From a bacterium CG2_30_54_10 (GTDB lineage: Bacteria; Muiribacteriota; Ozemobacteria; Ozemobacterales; Ozemobacteraceae), in the NCBI GenBank assembly GCA_001872985.1, contig MNYA01000344.1, forward strand, positions 1 to 11,190: DNA of 11,190 nucleotides. Reading direction: 5' to 3'. Shown in pieces: positions 5,464-11,190 of the stretch (position 1 is the stretch's first letter; each line of letters begins with the position of its first letter). A program made the translations under genes and the position numbers. The notes beneath the pieces were generated by a model. That model saw only the letters and a list, made by a program, of their open reading frames with translations, did no database searches and had not been told where the DNA came from.

Positions 5464-7365
5464 TCATTCCTCCAACCAGATTCTGAGCACTTGTACTGCG
5501 TCATCGGGCTTGGTAGCAACCAGGCGTTTGACGCGGTCTTCGAGCTTGGTTCGAGATTCGGCTTCTTTTTTGAGGCGGTCGAGATCGTCTTGGCGGGCAC
5601 GATCGCGCTCGGCGATGAGAGATAGCAAGCGGGAAATTCCCTCTTCGAGCGTGCCATCGGCTTTTTTCTTGAATGCCTCTTTGTACAAATATTGTTCTTC
5701 GGGCGTCATTTCGGCAAAGTCGACAGGCATTGTCTCATTGTCGCGAGCATAAGTGGAGGCCTTATGTCGCAGATCCTGGAGTTTTCGCCGCTTCTCCTCG
5801 ATGTCGGTGATTTCGGGGAAGAAGTTGTTAACATCCTGGAATCTCCGTTCCCATTCTTGTTCTTGCTGATCGCGGAGCTTGGCTTTTCGCATCTCTTCGG
5901 CCTTCCTGATCGTCTCGGCCTCCCGACCGGCTTCTTCGAGAATTGACTGTTCCTGGGCGAGAACTCGGGCCCGGGAAACACGGACGAAGATATAGACCAG
6001 CCCGAGAAGAATCGGAATGGACATGAGCAATCCAACAATCATCATGAACATAGTTCTCTCCTGTCGCTGACGATCCTCGACGTCACGTTTGGATCGTTCG
6101 GCAAGATCGTTGTTAAAGGGGATGACCAGCAAAGTAAGAACATCCCCGCGTTTTTTGTTGAAGCCGACCGTGGCTTGGGCAACGGTTTTCAAGTTTTCCT
6201 CGAGATCGCTGCTCAAGCGGCCCGAAGCACCGTCGAGCATGATCGAAACGGTCAAACGCTTGAGGTTCCCCTGTTCCTTGACATATTTTTCTTTCGAGCG
6301 GGTGAAATCCTTGTTTCGGATTGCCGCATTCCGCTCGTATTTGTTCATGGTTTTGTTTTCGGTTCCGGGGTAGGCAGGCGCTCCGGGTGGAAGATTCGAG
6401 TTCACGCCCGGCTCTCCATCTTGTACAAGATCTTTCCCTTCGTATTTCTCGCTCTCATTTTTTTCGGAAATGGTGACACCTTCGGAGCTTCCTTCAACGG
6501 GAGGAATGATAACATCGCTGAGAGCTTCCTTCTGATCGAAATCCATCGTGGCATCGACCCGCACGACAGCTTTTCCATAGCCGAAAACCGCTTCAAGCTG
6601 GCTCTGTAGTTTTTTCTGGATGTCAGTTTCGACGGCTTTCTTGTGCTTAAGCTGTGCTGATTTAATGCGGTCGAGGGACATCTCTTCATCTTCGTCGAGA
6701 AGGCGGGTCAAGTCGCGCATGAGGCTATCATTGATACGAACGTTCTCGGGCTTGAGGCCTTCAACGGCGGATGAGACCCATTCGCGAATTCCGCGGATCT
6801 GGTCTTTGGTGATTTCAAATCCCGGTTTCAGCCTGAGAACAATGGCGGCGCTAGGCTCCTTCTGATCTTCCTTGAAAACTTCCTTTTTGGGTTTGACGAT
6901 GTAGACCTGGGCATTTTCGATCGGCTCCATTCGGACAAGGCCGCCAGCCAGTTCGTCCTGGAGGCCGCGAATGTAGTTCAGATCGAATTCCTTATCGGTG
7001 GTCCCCTGGAAAATGGAGCGGTCATCGATAAGCTTCTGCCAACCCGGTCGAGCTTGTGGCAAAGTCTTTTCCTGGGCAAGCTGAAGAAGGATATAGCTTT
7101 TGTCGGTGAGCGGAACGAGAATGTCAGTGCTGTCCTTTCCAAGCTTAAATTCGACATTCAATTCTTTCAGCTTGGCAGTTACTTTTCCGGCATCCTCAAT
7201 TTTTAGGGCTTCCTCGAACAATTGAATGTATTCTCTCTGCGATCCCCACATTGTTGCGAGAATAACGCCGGCGAACACAAGAACGGCGACAATGCCAAGG
7301 GCGATCTGTTGACCTCGTGGAAGCTTGGCAATCGGCTCCCACAACTGTCGCAGAAACTCCGTCAT
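5464..7365 (-). CDS. fliF: Flagellar MS-ring protein FliF
   Basis: 633 residues; FliF proteins are more often about 520-570. FliF builds the MS ring in the cytoplasmic membrane, on which the rod, export gate and FliG rotor assemble. The first membrane helix is about residues 20-40. A periplasmic region follows, with conserved stretches such as YIRGLQDELAGGLVRMEPIE and a YscJ/FliF-type ring fold inferred from the family. The second membrane helix is about 438-462. The cytoplasmic tail is long, about 170 residues, highly charged and probably coiled coil; this is where the extra length lies. The last 17 or so residues (TKPDDAVQVLRIWLEE) match the short helix known in other bacteria to bind the N-domain of FliG. 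This 3' end is the unit of a 67-bp tandem duplication that runs into fliG. Confidence 0.96.
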   Translation of the reverse strand: MTEFLRQLWEPIAKLPRGQQIALGIVAVLVFAGVILATMWGSQREYIQLFEEALKIEDAGKVTAKLKELNVEFKLGKDSTDILVPLTDKSYILLQLAQEKTLPQARPGWQKLIDDRSIFQGTTDKEFDLNYIRGLQDELAGGLVRMEPIENAQVYIVKPKKEVFKEDQKEPSAAIVLRLKPGFEITKDQIRGIREWVSSAVEGLKPENVRINDSLMRDLTRLLDEDEEMSLDRIKSAQLKHKKAVETDIQKKLQSQLEAVFGYGKAVVRVDATMDFDQKEALSDVIIPPVEGSSEGVTISEKNESEKYEGKDLVQDGEPGVNSNLPPGAPAYPGTENKTMNKYERNAAIRNKDFTRSKEKYVKEQGNLKRLTVSIMLDGASGRLSSDLEENLKTVAQATVGFNKKRGDVLTLLVIPFNNDLAERSKRDVEDRQRQERTMFMMIVGLLMSIPILLGLVYIFVRVSRARVLAQEQSILEEAGREAETIRKAEEMRKAKLRDQQEQEWERRFQDVNNFFPEITDIEEKRRKLQDLRHKASTYARDNETMPVDFAEMTPEEQYLYKEAFKKKADGTLEEGISRLLSLIAERDRARQDDLDRLKKEAESRTKLEDRVKRLVATKPDDAVQVLRIWLEE

Positions 7366-7447
7366 ACAAAACTGCTCCCTGCTCCCTATGGCCTACGCCC
7401 GCCGTTCTATTTTTTGCGAGCGCTTCTTTCAGGCGTATCCGAACGAA

Positions 7448-7586
7448 CAACCTGACAACCTGACAACCCAACAACCCAACAATTTACCAACATGGCAATC
7501 CAGCAAAACAACAATCAAGTAACATAACGAAACAACAGCAGCCCGGCAACCTGGCAATCGAACAATCGAACAACCGAACAATCATA
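7448..7586. repeat. Degenerate octanucleotide arrays in the fliE-fliF gap
   Basis: On the plus strand, nine consecutive 8-base units each starting CAA run from 7448 to 7519 (CAACCTGA twice, CAACCCAA twice, CAATTTAC, CAACATGG, CAATCCAG, CAAAACAA, CAATCAAG). After about 27 bases of related but out-of-phase sequence, a second run of five units covers 7547-7586 (CAACCTGG, CAATCGAA twice, CAACCGAA, CAATCATA). With the array at 7744-7775, they fill most of the 424-bp fliE-fliF gap (7366-7789). I see no gene and no confident promoter in the gap. The ribosome site of fliF is weak (AGGGAG about ten bases before the ATG). Confidence 0.82.
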
Positions 7587-7628
7587 TCTACTCAATAATT
7601 CGGGGAAGCTCAATGATTCCTGGTGCAA

Positions 7629-7693
7629 GAGATTTCTCCCTTCGGTCGAAATGACAGCATCACTTGTCATTCCGAACGAATGCGAGGAATCTC
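7629..7693. repeat. Imperfect inverted repeat (hairpin or small dispersed element) between fliE and fliF
   Basis: The left arm (7629-7656) begins GAGATT and ends CGAAATGACA; the right arm (7665-7693) begins TGTCATTCCG and ends GAATCTCG. The loop is eight bases (7657-7664). The arms pair imperfectly over about 28 bases. The motif with ends GAGATT/AATCTC and centre ATGACA/TGTCAT resembles a short palindromic element I recall from intergenic regions of many environmental bacteria; that link comes from memory, not from a search. Transcribed, it would form a long stem-loop in the fliE-fliF spacer. There is no T tract after it, so a simple terminator is not supported. Confidence 0.75.
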
Positions 7694-7743
7694 GCTTTAT
7701 GTCGAGAATCAGCTAATGCCCCTTCTTTTTGAGCAGATACAAA

Positions 7744-7775
7744 CAATCGAGCAATCGAGCAATCGAGCAATCAAA
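7744..7775. repeat. Octanucleotide tandem repeat, 4 units
   Basis: Read on the plus strand, three identical units CAATCGAG run in phase at 7744, 7752 and 7760, followed by CAATCAAA at 7768. The array starts 14 bases 3' of the fliE stop on the minus strand. Units share the CAA start of the longer arrays at 7448-7519 and 7547-7586 on the other side of the inverted repeat. It contains no gene. Confidence 0.85.
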
Positions 7776-7789
7776 CGAACTAACCAGAA

Positions 7790-8089
7790 TCAGAATTGCA
7801 TTCTCATGACTTCCTTATAGGCCCCGATAACTTTTCCGCGAACTTCGAGGGTCAGGTTCATCGCCGTCCTGGCTTTTTCAGCGGCGATCATCACATCGTG
7901 GAGATTTTCGATCCGCCCAAGGACAGCGTCTTGGGTCAGCTTCTGGGATTCTTTATCAAGTCCGTCGACCTCATCGACGGCTCCCTGGATCTTCTCGGCA
8001 AACTGGAACCATTGTTCCTTGGCGTTGGTCTGCGAAGGACGAAGTTTGGCGGGAAAATCAGCGAATGGATTTCGATCGAGCACTCTCAT
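7790..8089 (-). CDS. fliE: Flagellar hook-basal body protein FliE
   Basis: 99 residues, the usual FliE size. FliE sits between the MS ring and the proximal rod and is an early substrate of the export apparatus. The strongly conserved C-terminus (DVMIAAEKARTAMNLTLEVR then GKVIGAYKEVMRMQF) is diagnostic. The middle has the amphipathic stretch WFQFAEKIQGAVDEVDGLDKES. The ATG has GGAGGT ahead, with a slightly long spacer of 11 bases, formed by the last codons of flgC nine bases upstream. Downstream the tight packing stops: 424 bases with repeats separate fliE from fliF, so fliF may need its own transcription signal or depend on read-through. Confidence 0.96.
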   Translation of the reverse strand: MRVLDRNPFADFPAKLRPSQTNAKEQWFQFAEKIQGAVDEVDGLDKESQKLTQDAVLGRIENLHDVMIAAEKARTAMNLTLEVRGKVIGAYKEVMRMQF

Positions 8090-8098
8090 TTTTTATCA

Positions 8099-8542
8099 TT
8101 ACCTCCGTGCGCCGATCCCGAGCGCCGAATTAAACAGGTCTTTGCTTGCGTTGATGCAAGAAACATTTCCTTCGTAAGCGCGGGTGGCGGTAATCATATC
8201 CACCATCTCATGGACGATGTTGATATTGGGCATTCGAACGTATCCGTCTTTGTCGGCGTCGGGGTGGTTCGGATCGTAGATCAGCTTGAACGGCGCCTGG
8301 TCGGACATGATTGTCGTGACCCTGACCCCGTTTCCGACGACCTGAGGTTTTCTGCGTTCCATGAGTGGAAAAGAAGCCATGGGCTTCCGGGCTTGGAAGA
8401 TGCACAACTGGCGACGGAAAGGCCCGCCGTCCTCGGTGCGAGTGGTGTTCACGTTCGCAATGTTATTCGATATGACATCCATCCGGAGGCGCTCGGCGGT
8501 CAGGCCGGAAGCGGAGACGTCAATAGTATGGAACATTCCCAT
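8099..8542 (-). CDS. flgC: Flagellar basal-body rod protein FlgC
   Basis: 147 residues, normal for FlgC, the second proximal rod subunit. The N-terminal flagellar rod signature SASGLTAERLRMDVISNNIA begins at residue 10 and continues NVNTTRT. The C-terminal half has the family block INIVHEMVDMITATRAYEGN followed by a helix ending DLFNSALGIGARR. A rod-hook family protein of this length with both terminal helices, lying directly behind flgB, is FlgC. A ribosome site GGGGAGG lies nine bases before the ATG that overlaps the flgB stop. A second ATG six bases in is possible but less likely. The last codons (cgg agg taa) form the ribosome site for fliE. Confidence 0.96.
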   Translation of the reverse strand: MGMFHTIDVSASGLTAERLRMDVISNNIANVNTTRTEDGGPFRRQLCIFQARKPMASFPLMERRKPQVVGNGVRVTTIMSDQAPFKLIYDPNHPDADKDGYVRMPNINIVHEMVDMITATRAYEGNVSCINASKDLFNSALGIGARR

Positions 8543-8964
8543 CAGGCTCTGCCTCCCCTCGTGATAACATCGTTGATATCTGCAAACAGCGCCGCCAGAC
8601 GGGAACTGGTCACCTGATAAGTCATCGTGTTCTTGGCCAGGTCGCTCATTTCAACATCGATGTCGACATTGTTCTTGTCGTTCCGCATCACGTGCGCGCG
8701 ATCGGTGATGGTGGTGGGTCTTACATCCATGTAATTGATCTGCTCGATGGGAATGTGGCGGTCATCAAGCCGCTTTCCCACGAGTTCGACCTTCCCGTCA
8801 AAGACCTTTGCCATCTCATCTTCGAAAGTGATTATCTGACGTTTGAAGCGGGGGGTGTTCACGTTGGCAATGTTGTTGGCAATGGCCCGATTCCGAAGCG
8901 CTGAAACTTCGAGCCCCTTCCCCAGAAGGTTGAACGTCGAGGTCCCGGTGATTTCACTGAACAT
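8542..8964 (-). CDS. flgB: Flagellar basal-body proximal rod protein FlgB
   Basis: 140 residues, typical for FlgB, one of the proximal rod subunits exported through the flagellar type III apparatus. The N-terminal rod signature ANNIANVNTPRFKRQ lies at about 29-43, after a helix (LLGKGLEVSALRNRAI). The C-terminal helix (NTMTYQVTSSRLAALFADINDVI) matches the packing helix of rod proteins. The frame stays open 40 codons further upstream, but that extension is arginine- and proline-rich and unlike FlgB. The ATG at 8964 has GGAGG seven bases ahead and gives the conserved start MFSEITGTSTF. The stop overlaps the flgC ATG by one base (TGATG). The gene heads the flagellar part of the cluster, where a promoter would be expected in the 156-bp gap after hslU. 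I could not identify one with confidence. Confidence 0.95.
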   Translation of the reverse strand: MFSEITGTSTFNLLGKGLEVSALRNRAIANNIANVNTPRFKRQIITFEDEMAKVFDGKVELVGKRLDDRHIPIEQINYMDVRPTTITDRAHVMRNDKNNVDIDVEMSDLAKNTMTYQVTSSRLAALFADINDVITRGGRA

Positions 8965-9120
8965 TGGCGGTCCTCCGGATAAAAGATCCTTCGTAAGCCT
9001 GCCATCCGATCGGTATCGTGGAGGCCGATCCGGCGTCCGGAGGGACGGCGGTCGTCGGGCCCGCGGCCGGTTCGGGAATGGCAATCGCGAAGGTGGACCG
9101 ATTCATTTCGCTTACCGCTT

Positions 9121-10545
9121 TTACAGGATGAATTTCGCCAAGTCTTGATTTTTCAGAACAGGAGACAGGATCCGCTCGATCATTTCCGCCGTGATCTCCA
9201 CCTTGCCCTGGATTTGAGCCGGAGCTTTGAAGCTTATCTCGTCGAGAACAAGTTCCATGATTGTGTGAAGCCGCCTTGCCCCGATGTTCTCGGTCGCGAC
9301 ATTCGCATCGAATGCGAATTTCGCGAGAGCATCGATCGCCTTGGGTTGGAAACTGAGTTGGACGTTGTCAACCTCGAGAAGCGCTCCATACTGCTTGACC
9401 AGGGCATTCTGCGGTTCGGTCAGGATCCTGCGGAAGTCTTCGATGTTGAGTTTTTCCAGCTCGACACGGACAGGGAAGCGGCCTTGCAGTTCGGGAATCA
9501 GATCGGATGGTTTGCTCGTGGTGAAAGCCCCGGCGGCGATGAAAAGGACATGATCGGTTTTGACCATGCCGTATTTCGTAACGACCGTGGAACCTTCAAC
9601 CAAAGGCAAAAGATCGCGTTGAACCCCTTCGCGTGAAACATCAGGCCCGCCTTTGCTGGCGTAGGAAGCGGCGATCTTGTCGATCTCGTCGAGAAAAATA
9701 ATTCCGCTTTCCTCAACCAACCGGATCGCTTCACGCTGTAGATCCTCGTGGTCGAGAAGCCGGTTGATCTCCTCGTTAAAGAAGACTTCGCGGGCCTCGC
9801 CCACTTTCACCTTCCGGCGTTTGTGGCGGGGAGGGAACATGTTTCCGAGCGCATTCTGGAAACCCTGGAGGTTGATTCCCATTTCTTCCATGCCTGATTG
9901 GGAGAATACCTCGACCATCGGGGTCATGTTCTCGGCCACATCGATCTCCACGGTTTTCCCATCCAATTCCCCGGCGATGAGCTTGGCGGAAAATTTCGCA
10001 CGGGTTTGCGATTCTGAATCAGTGTCCTTACGTTCCATCGGCATTTCGGGCGGTTCGGTTGAGTCTTTTTCATATCCGCTTAATGGATGGCGCGTCTTCG
10101 CGGATGGAAGGATGATATCAAGAAGCCGATCGTGGGCTCGCTCTCGGGCTTTAGGGGAGAGTTCATCGAATTTTTTGGCCCGGAGAAGACGGATAGCAAC
10201 CTCGACCAGGTCGCGAACCATTGAATCCACGTCGCGCCCAACATATCCAACTTCAGTAAATTTGGTCGCTTCGACCTTTACAAAGGGAACGACCGCGATC
10301 TGGGCAAGCCGGCGGGCGATCTCGGTTTTTCCAACGCCGGTCGGGCCGATCATGAGAATATTTTTGGGGCGAACATCGTCTTTGAGGGGGCCTTTTATCT
10401 GCCGTCGGCGAAAACGATTTCGCAAAGCAACAGCAACGGCTCTTTTGGCCTTGTTCTGGCCGACAATAAATTTGTCGAGTTCGGCCACGGTTTCCTGGGG
10501 GGTGGGTTCACCCATGGGTAGACAAATGGTTGCGTCGTTTTTCAT
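9121..10545 (-). CDS. hslU: ATP-dependent protease ATPase subunit HslU (ClpY)
   Basis: AAA+ unfoldase that recognises, unfolds and threads substrates into HslV. 474 residues from the chosen ATG (E. coli about 443, B. subtilis about 467). Walker A is GPTGVGKT (67-74), the pore loop is VGYVG (99-103), Walker B is IIFLDEID (282-289), an arginine-finger region is ELQGRFPVR (352-360), and sensor 2 is GARR (422-425). The intermediate I domain spans roughly 110-245. The C-terminus ends DLAKFIL, the conserved tail that docks between HslV subunits to activate it. The open frame extends 15 codons further upstream, but the ATG at 10545 is preferred because it overlaps the hslV stop (ATGA). An internal ATG at 10515 lacks a ribosome site. 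Unlike in Bacillus, no codY follows; flgB comes next after 156 bases. Confidence 0.97.
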   Translation of the reverse strand: MKNDATICLPMGEPTPQETVAELDKFIVGQNKAKRAVAVALRNRFRRRQIKGPLKDDVRPKNILMIGPTGVGKTEIARRLAQIAVVPFVKVEATKFTEVGYVGRDVDSMVRDLVEVAIRLLRAKKFDELSPKARERAHDRLLDIILPSAKTRHPLSGYEKDSTEPPEMPMERKDTDSESQTRAKFSAKLIAGELDGKTVEIDVAENMTPMVEVFSQSGMEEMGINLQGFQNALGNMFPPRHKRRKVKVGEAREVFFNEEINRLLDHEDLQREAIRLVEESGIIFLDEIDKIAASYASKGGPDVSREGVQRDLLPLVEGSTVVTKYGMVKTDHVLFIAAGAFTTSKPSDLIPELQGRFPVRVELEKLNIEDFRRILTEPQNALVKQYGALLEVDNVQLSFQPKAIDALAKFAFDANVATENIGARRLHTIMELVLDEISFKAPAQIQGKVEITAEMIERILSPVLKNQDLAKFIL

Positions 10546-11078
10546 CCAGCAAGGGTCTCCACGGAAATTTCCGAATTTGTATAGATACACTGCTCTGAAG
10601 CGATCTGCAGAGCGCGGGTGACGATATCTTTCGCATCGAAGCTGGTATTCCGGTAAAGGGCTTTCGCCGCGGCCATTGCAACCGGGCCACCCGAGCCGAT
10701 GGAACCGATCTTCTCATCGGGCTCGAGGACATCTCCGGCGCCGGACAATATGAGTATCTGCGTGCGGTCGCCGACGATCAACATGGCTTCGAGTCGTCGG
10801 AGGGCTCTGTCCATGCGCCAATCTTTGGCCAGGTCGACCGCAGCCTTCTTCAGGTTTCCCGAAGCAGCTTCGATCTTGGCTTCGAACCGCTCGAAAAGGG
10901 TCAGAGCATCGGCTGTATTCCCGGCGAAGCCGCCAAGAACCGAGTCATGGAAGAATCTTCGGATCTTCCGGGCACGCGCTTTAACGATCTGATCTCCGAG
11001 AGTTACCTGGCCGTCGCCGGCCAGCGCAAGGCAGCCGTCACGTAACACGGCAAGGATGGTCGTTCCGTGGAAGGTCAT
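10542..11078 (-). CDS. hslV: ATP-dependent protease peptidase subunit HslV (ClpQ)
   Basis: 178 residues, the usual HslV length. HslV is the N-terminal-threonine peptidase of the cytoplasmic HslVU protease. It forms a double hexamer and degrades proteins unfolded by HslU. The protein opens [11 protein letters not shown]. Family knowledge implies that the first five residues are removed to expose Thr6 as the nucleophile, as in Bacillus ClpQ, which also has a short propeptide before TT. Further conserved blocks are AGDGQVTLG (20-28), Lys38 (equivalent to mature Lys33 in E. coli), [18 protein letters not shown] (49-66), AVDLAKDWR (80-88), LRRLEAML and GSGG (128-131). The ATG is used because it overlaps the xerC stop (ATGA), and the stop overlaps the hslU ATG in the same way, giving a coupled xerC-hslV-hslU unit. 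Confidence 0.97.
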   Translation of the reverse strand: MTFHGTTILAVLRDGCLALAGDGQVTLGDQIVKARARKIRRFFHDSVLGGFAGNTADALTLFERFEAKIEAASGNLKKAAVDLAKDWRMDRALRRLEAMLIVGDRTQILILSGAGDVLEPDEKIGSIGSGGPVAMAAAKALYRNTSFDAKDIVTRALQIASEQCIYTNSEISVETLAG

Positions 11079-11190
11079 TTCGGTTTTCCCCCCGCCCTTG
11101 GATGCGAGCTCTGGTAAACCTTTCTGAGTCGCTCCTGGCTTAAATGTGTGTAGATCTGGGTGGTCGAAAGACTTGCATGACCGAGCATTT
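11075..11190 (-). CDS. xerC: Tyrosine recombinase XerC-like, C-terminal end only (partial)
   Basis: Only the last 37 or so residues lie in the window; the 5' part is cut by the right edge. The readable end holds [15 protein letters not shown], the conserved C-terminal block of XerC/XerD tyrosine recombinases. Its tyrosine is the nucleophile that attacks DNA, and its histidine belongs to the active site. The tail, with [11 protein letters not shown], matches XerC ends I recall (E. coli has an AHPRA tail). The family resolves chromosome dimers at dif sites. The TGA stop overlaps the hslV ATG as ATGA, so the two genes are translationally coupled. A xerC-hslV-hslU order is also known in Bacillus (codV-clpQ-clpY). 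XerC rather than XerD or a phage integrase is inferred from this context and the tail. Confidence 0.88.
   Translation of the reverse strand, partial: MLGHASLSTTQIYTHLSQERLRKVYQSSHPRAGGKPK

Larger units (their letters stand above)
5329..5529 (-). repeat. 67-bp tandem repeat, three copies, spanning the fliF-fliG junction
   Basis: Three units of exactly 67 bases lie at 5463-5529, 5396-5462 and 5329-5395, with no insertions between them. Each carries a version of the fliF 3' end, a stop codon, one C, and then the start codon of the next unit (GTG at 5462, ATG at 5395, ATG of fliG at 5328). Over the last 55 bases, the fliF copy and the copy next to fliG share 47 positions by eye; the middle copy shares about 39 with the fliF copy. 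The first 12 bases of fliG (ATGAGCGATCGA) are repeated exactly at 5395-5384. Since 67 is not a multiple of three, the copies become separate short ORFs rather than a longer FliF. Confidence 0.95.

Noticed and set aside
7448..7775. CRISPR array
   Set aside because: Units are 8 bases with no spacers of regular length, and there are no cas genes nearby.
7366..7789. Sigma-28 or sigma-54 promoter for fliF
   Set aside because: I scanned the minus strand by eye and found no convincing match to either consensus; the repeats dominate the gap.
7796..8617. 273-codon open frame on the plus strand opposite fliE and flgC
   Set aside because: It spans two real genes and their junction in antisense, so it is a shadow frame.
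8965..9084. Upstream extension of flgB by 40 codons
   Set aside because: It is arginine- and proline-rich. The ATG at 8964 has a good ribosome site and gives the family's normal N-terminus.
9677..10621. 314-codon open frame on the plus strand opposite hslU
   Set aside because: The minus strand encodes a complete HslU with all motifs. The plus-strand translation is Ser/Arg-rich with no recognisable domain, as expected of a shadow frame.

Overview
The window reads almost entirely on the minus strand and is one long flagellar basal-body and export cluster placed behind a xerC-hslV-hslU module. In transcription order (right to left) it holds: the 3' end of a XerC-type recombinase, hslV, hslU, flgB, flgC, fliE, fliF, fliG, a half-length fliG paralog, fliH, fliI, fliJ and a flagellar-type lytic transglycosylase. 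The order xerC-hslV-hslU-(codY)-flgB-flgC-fliE-fliF-fliG-fliH-fliI-fliJ is the one known from Bacillus and relatives, but codY is absent here. GC content is middling, the intergenic gaps carry short tandem repeats and a dispersed-looking inverted repeat, and the proteins are divergent. This suggests an uncultured, motile bacterium from a deep lineage; I cannot name the phylum from sequence alone.

Layout. Positions 11190-9121 hold the proteolysis module (peptidase HslV with its unfoldase HslU), joined by ATGA overlaps. A GC-rich 156-bp gap leads to flgB and flgC (proximal rod) and fliE (rod/MS-ring adaptor). A 424-bp gap holding 8-bp repeats and a hairpin element separates fliE from fliF (MS ring). 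From fliF to fliI the genes are tightly packed: fliF, two tiny ORFs made by a 67-bp tandem duplication, fliG (C-ring rotor), a FliG C-terminal-domain paralog, fliH (ATPase regulator) and fliI (export ATPase). A second repeat-bearing gap of 203 bp comes before fliJ (export stalk), which overlaps the transglycosylase gene by 8 bases.

How the parts work together: FliF forms the membrane ring, and FliG binds FliF's C-terminal tail and carries the torque face. FliH, FliI and FliJ form the ATPase complex below the export gate. FliE, FlgB and FlgC are exported to build the proximal rod, and the transglycosylase probably opens peptidoglycan for it.

Two features stand out and both concern the FliF-FliG joint. 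(1) A 67-bp tandem duplication at the fliF/fliG junction has produced two free-standing 21-codon ORFs. Each encodes a copy of the FliF C-terminal FliG-binding tail, and each has its own start and stop. (2) A separate 149-residue FliG paralog lacks the FliF-binding and EHPQ regions, yet keeps all five charged residues that correspond to the E. coli FliG torque residues.
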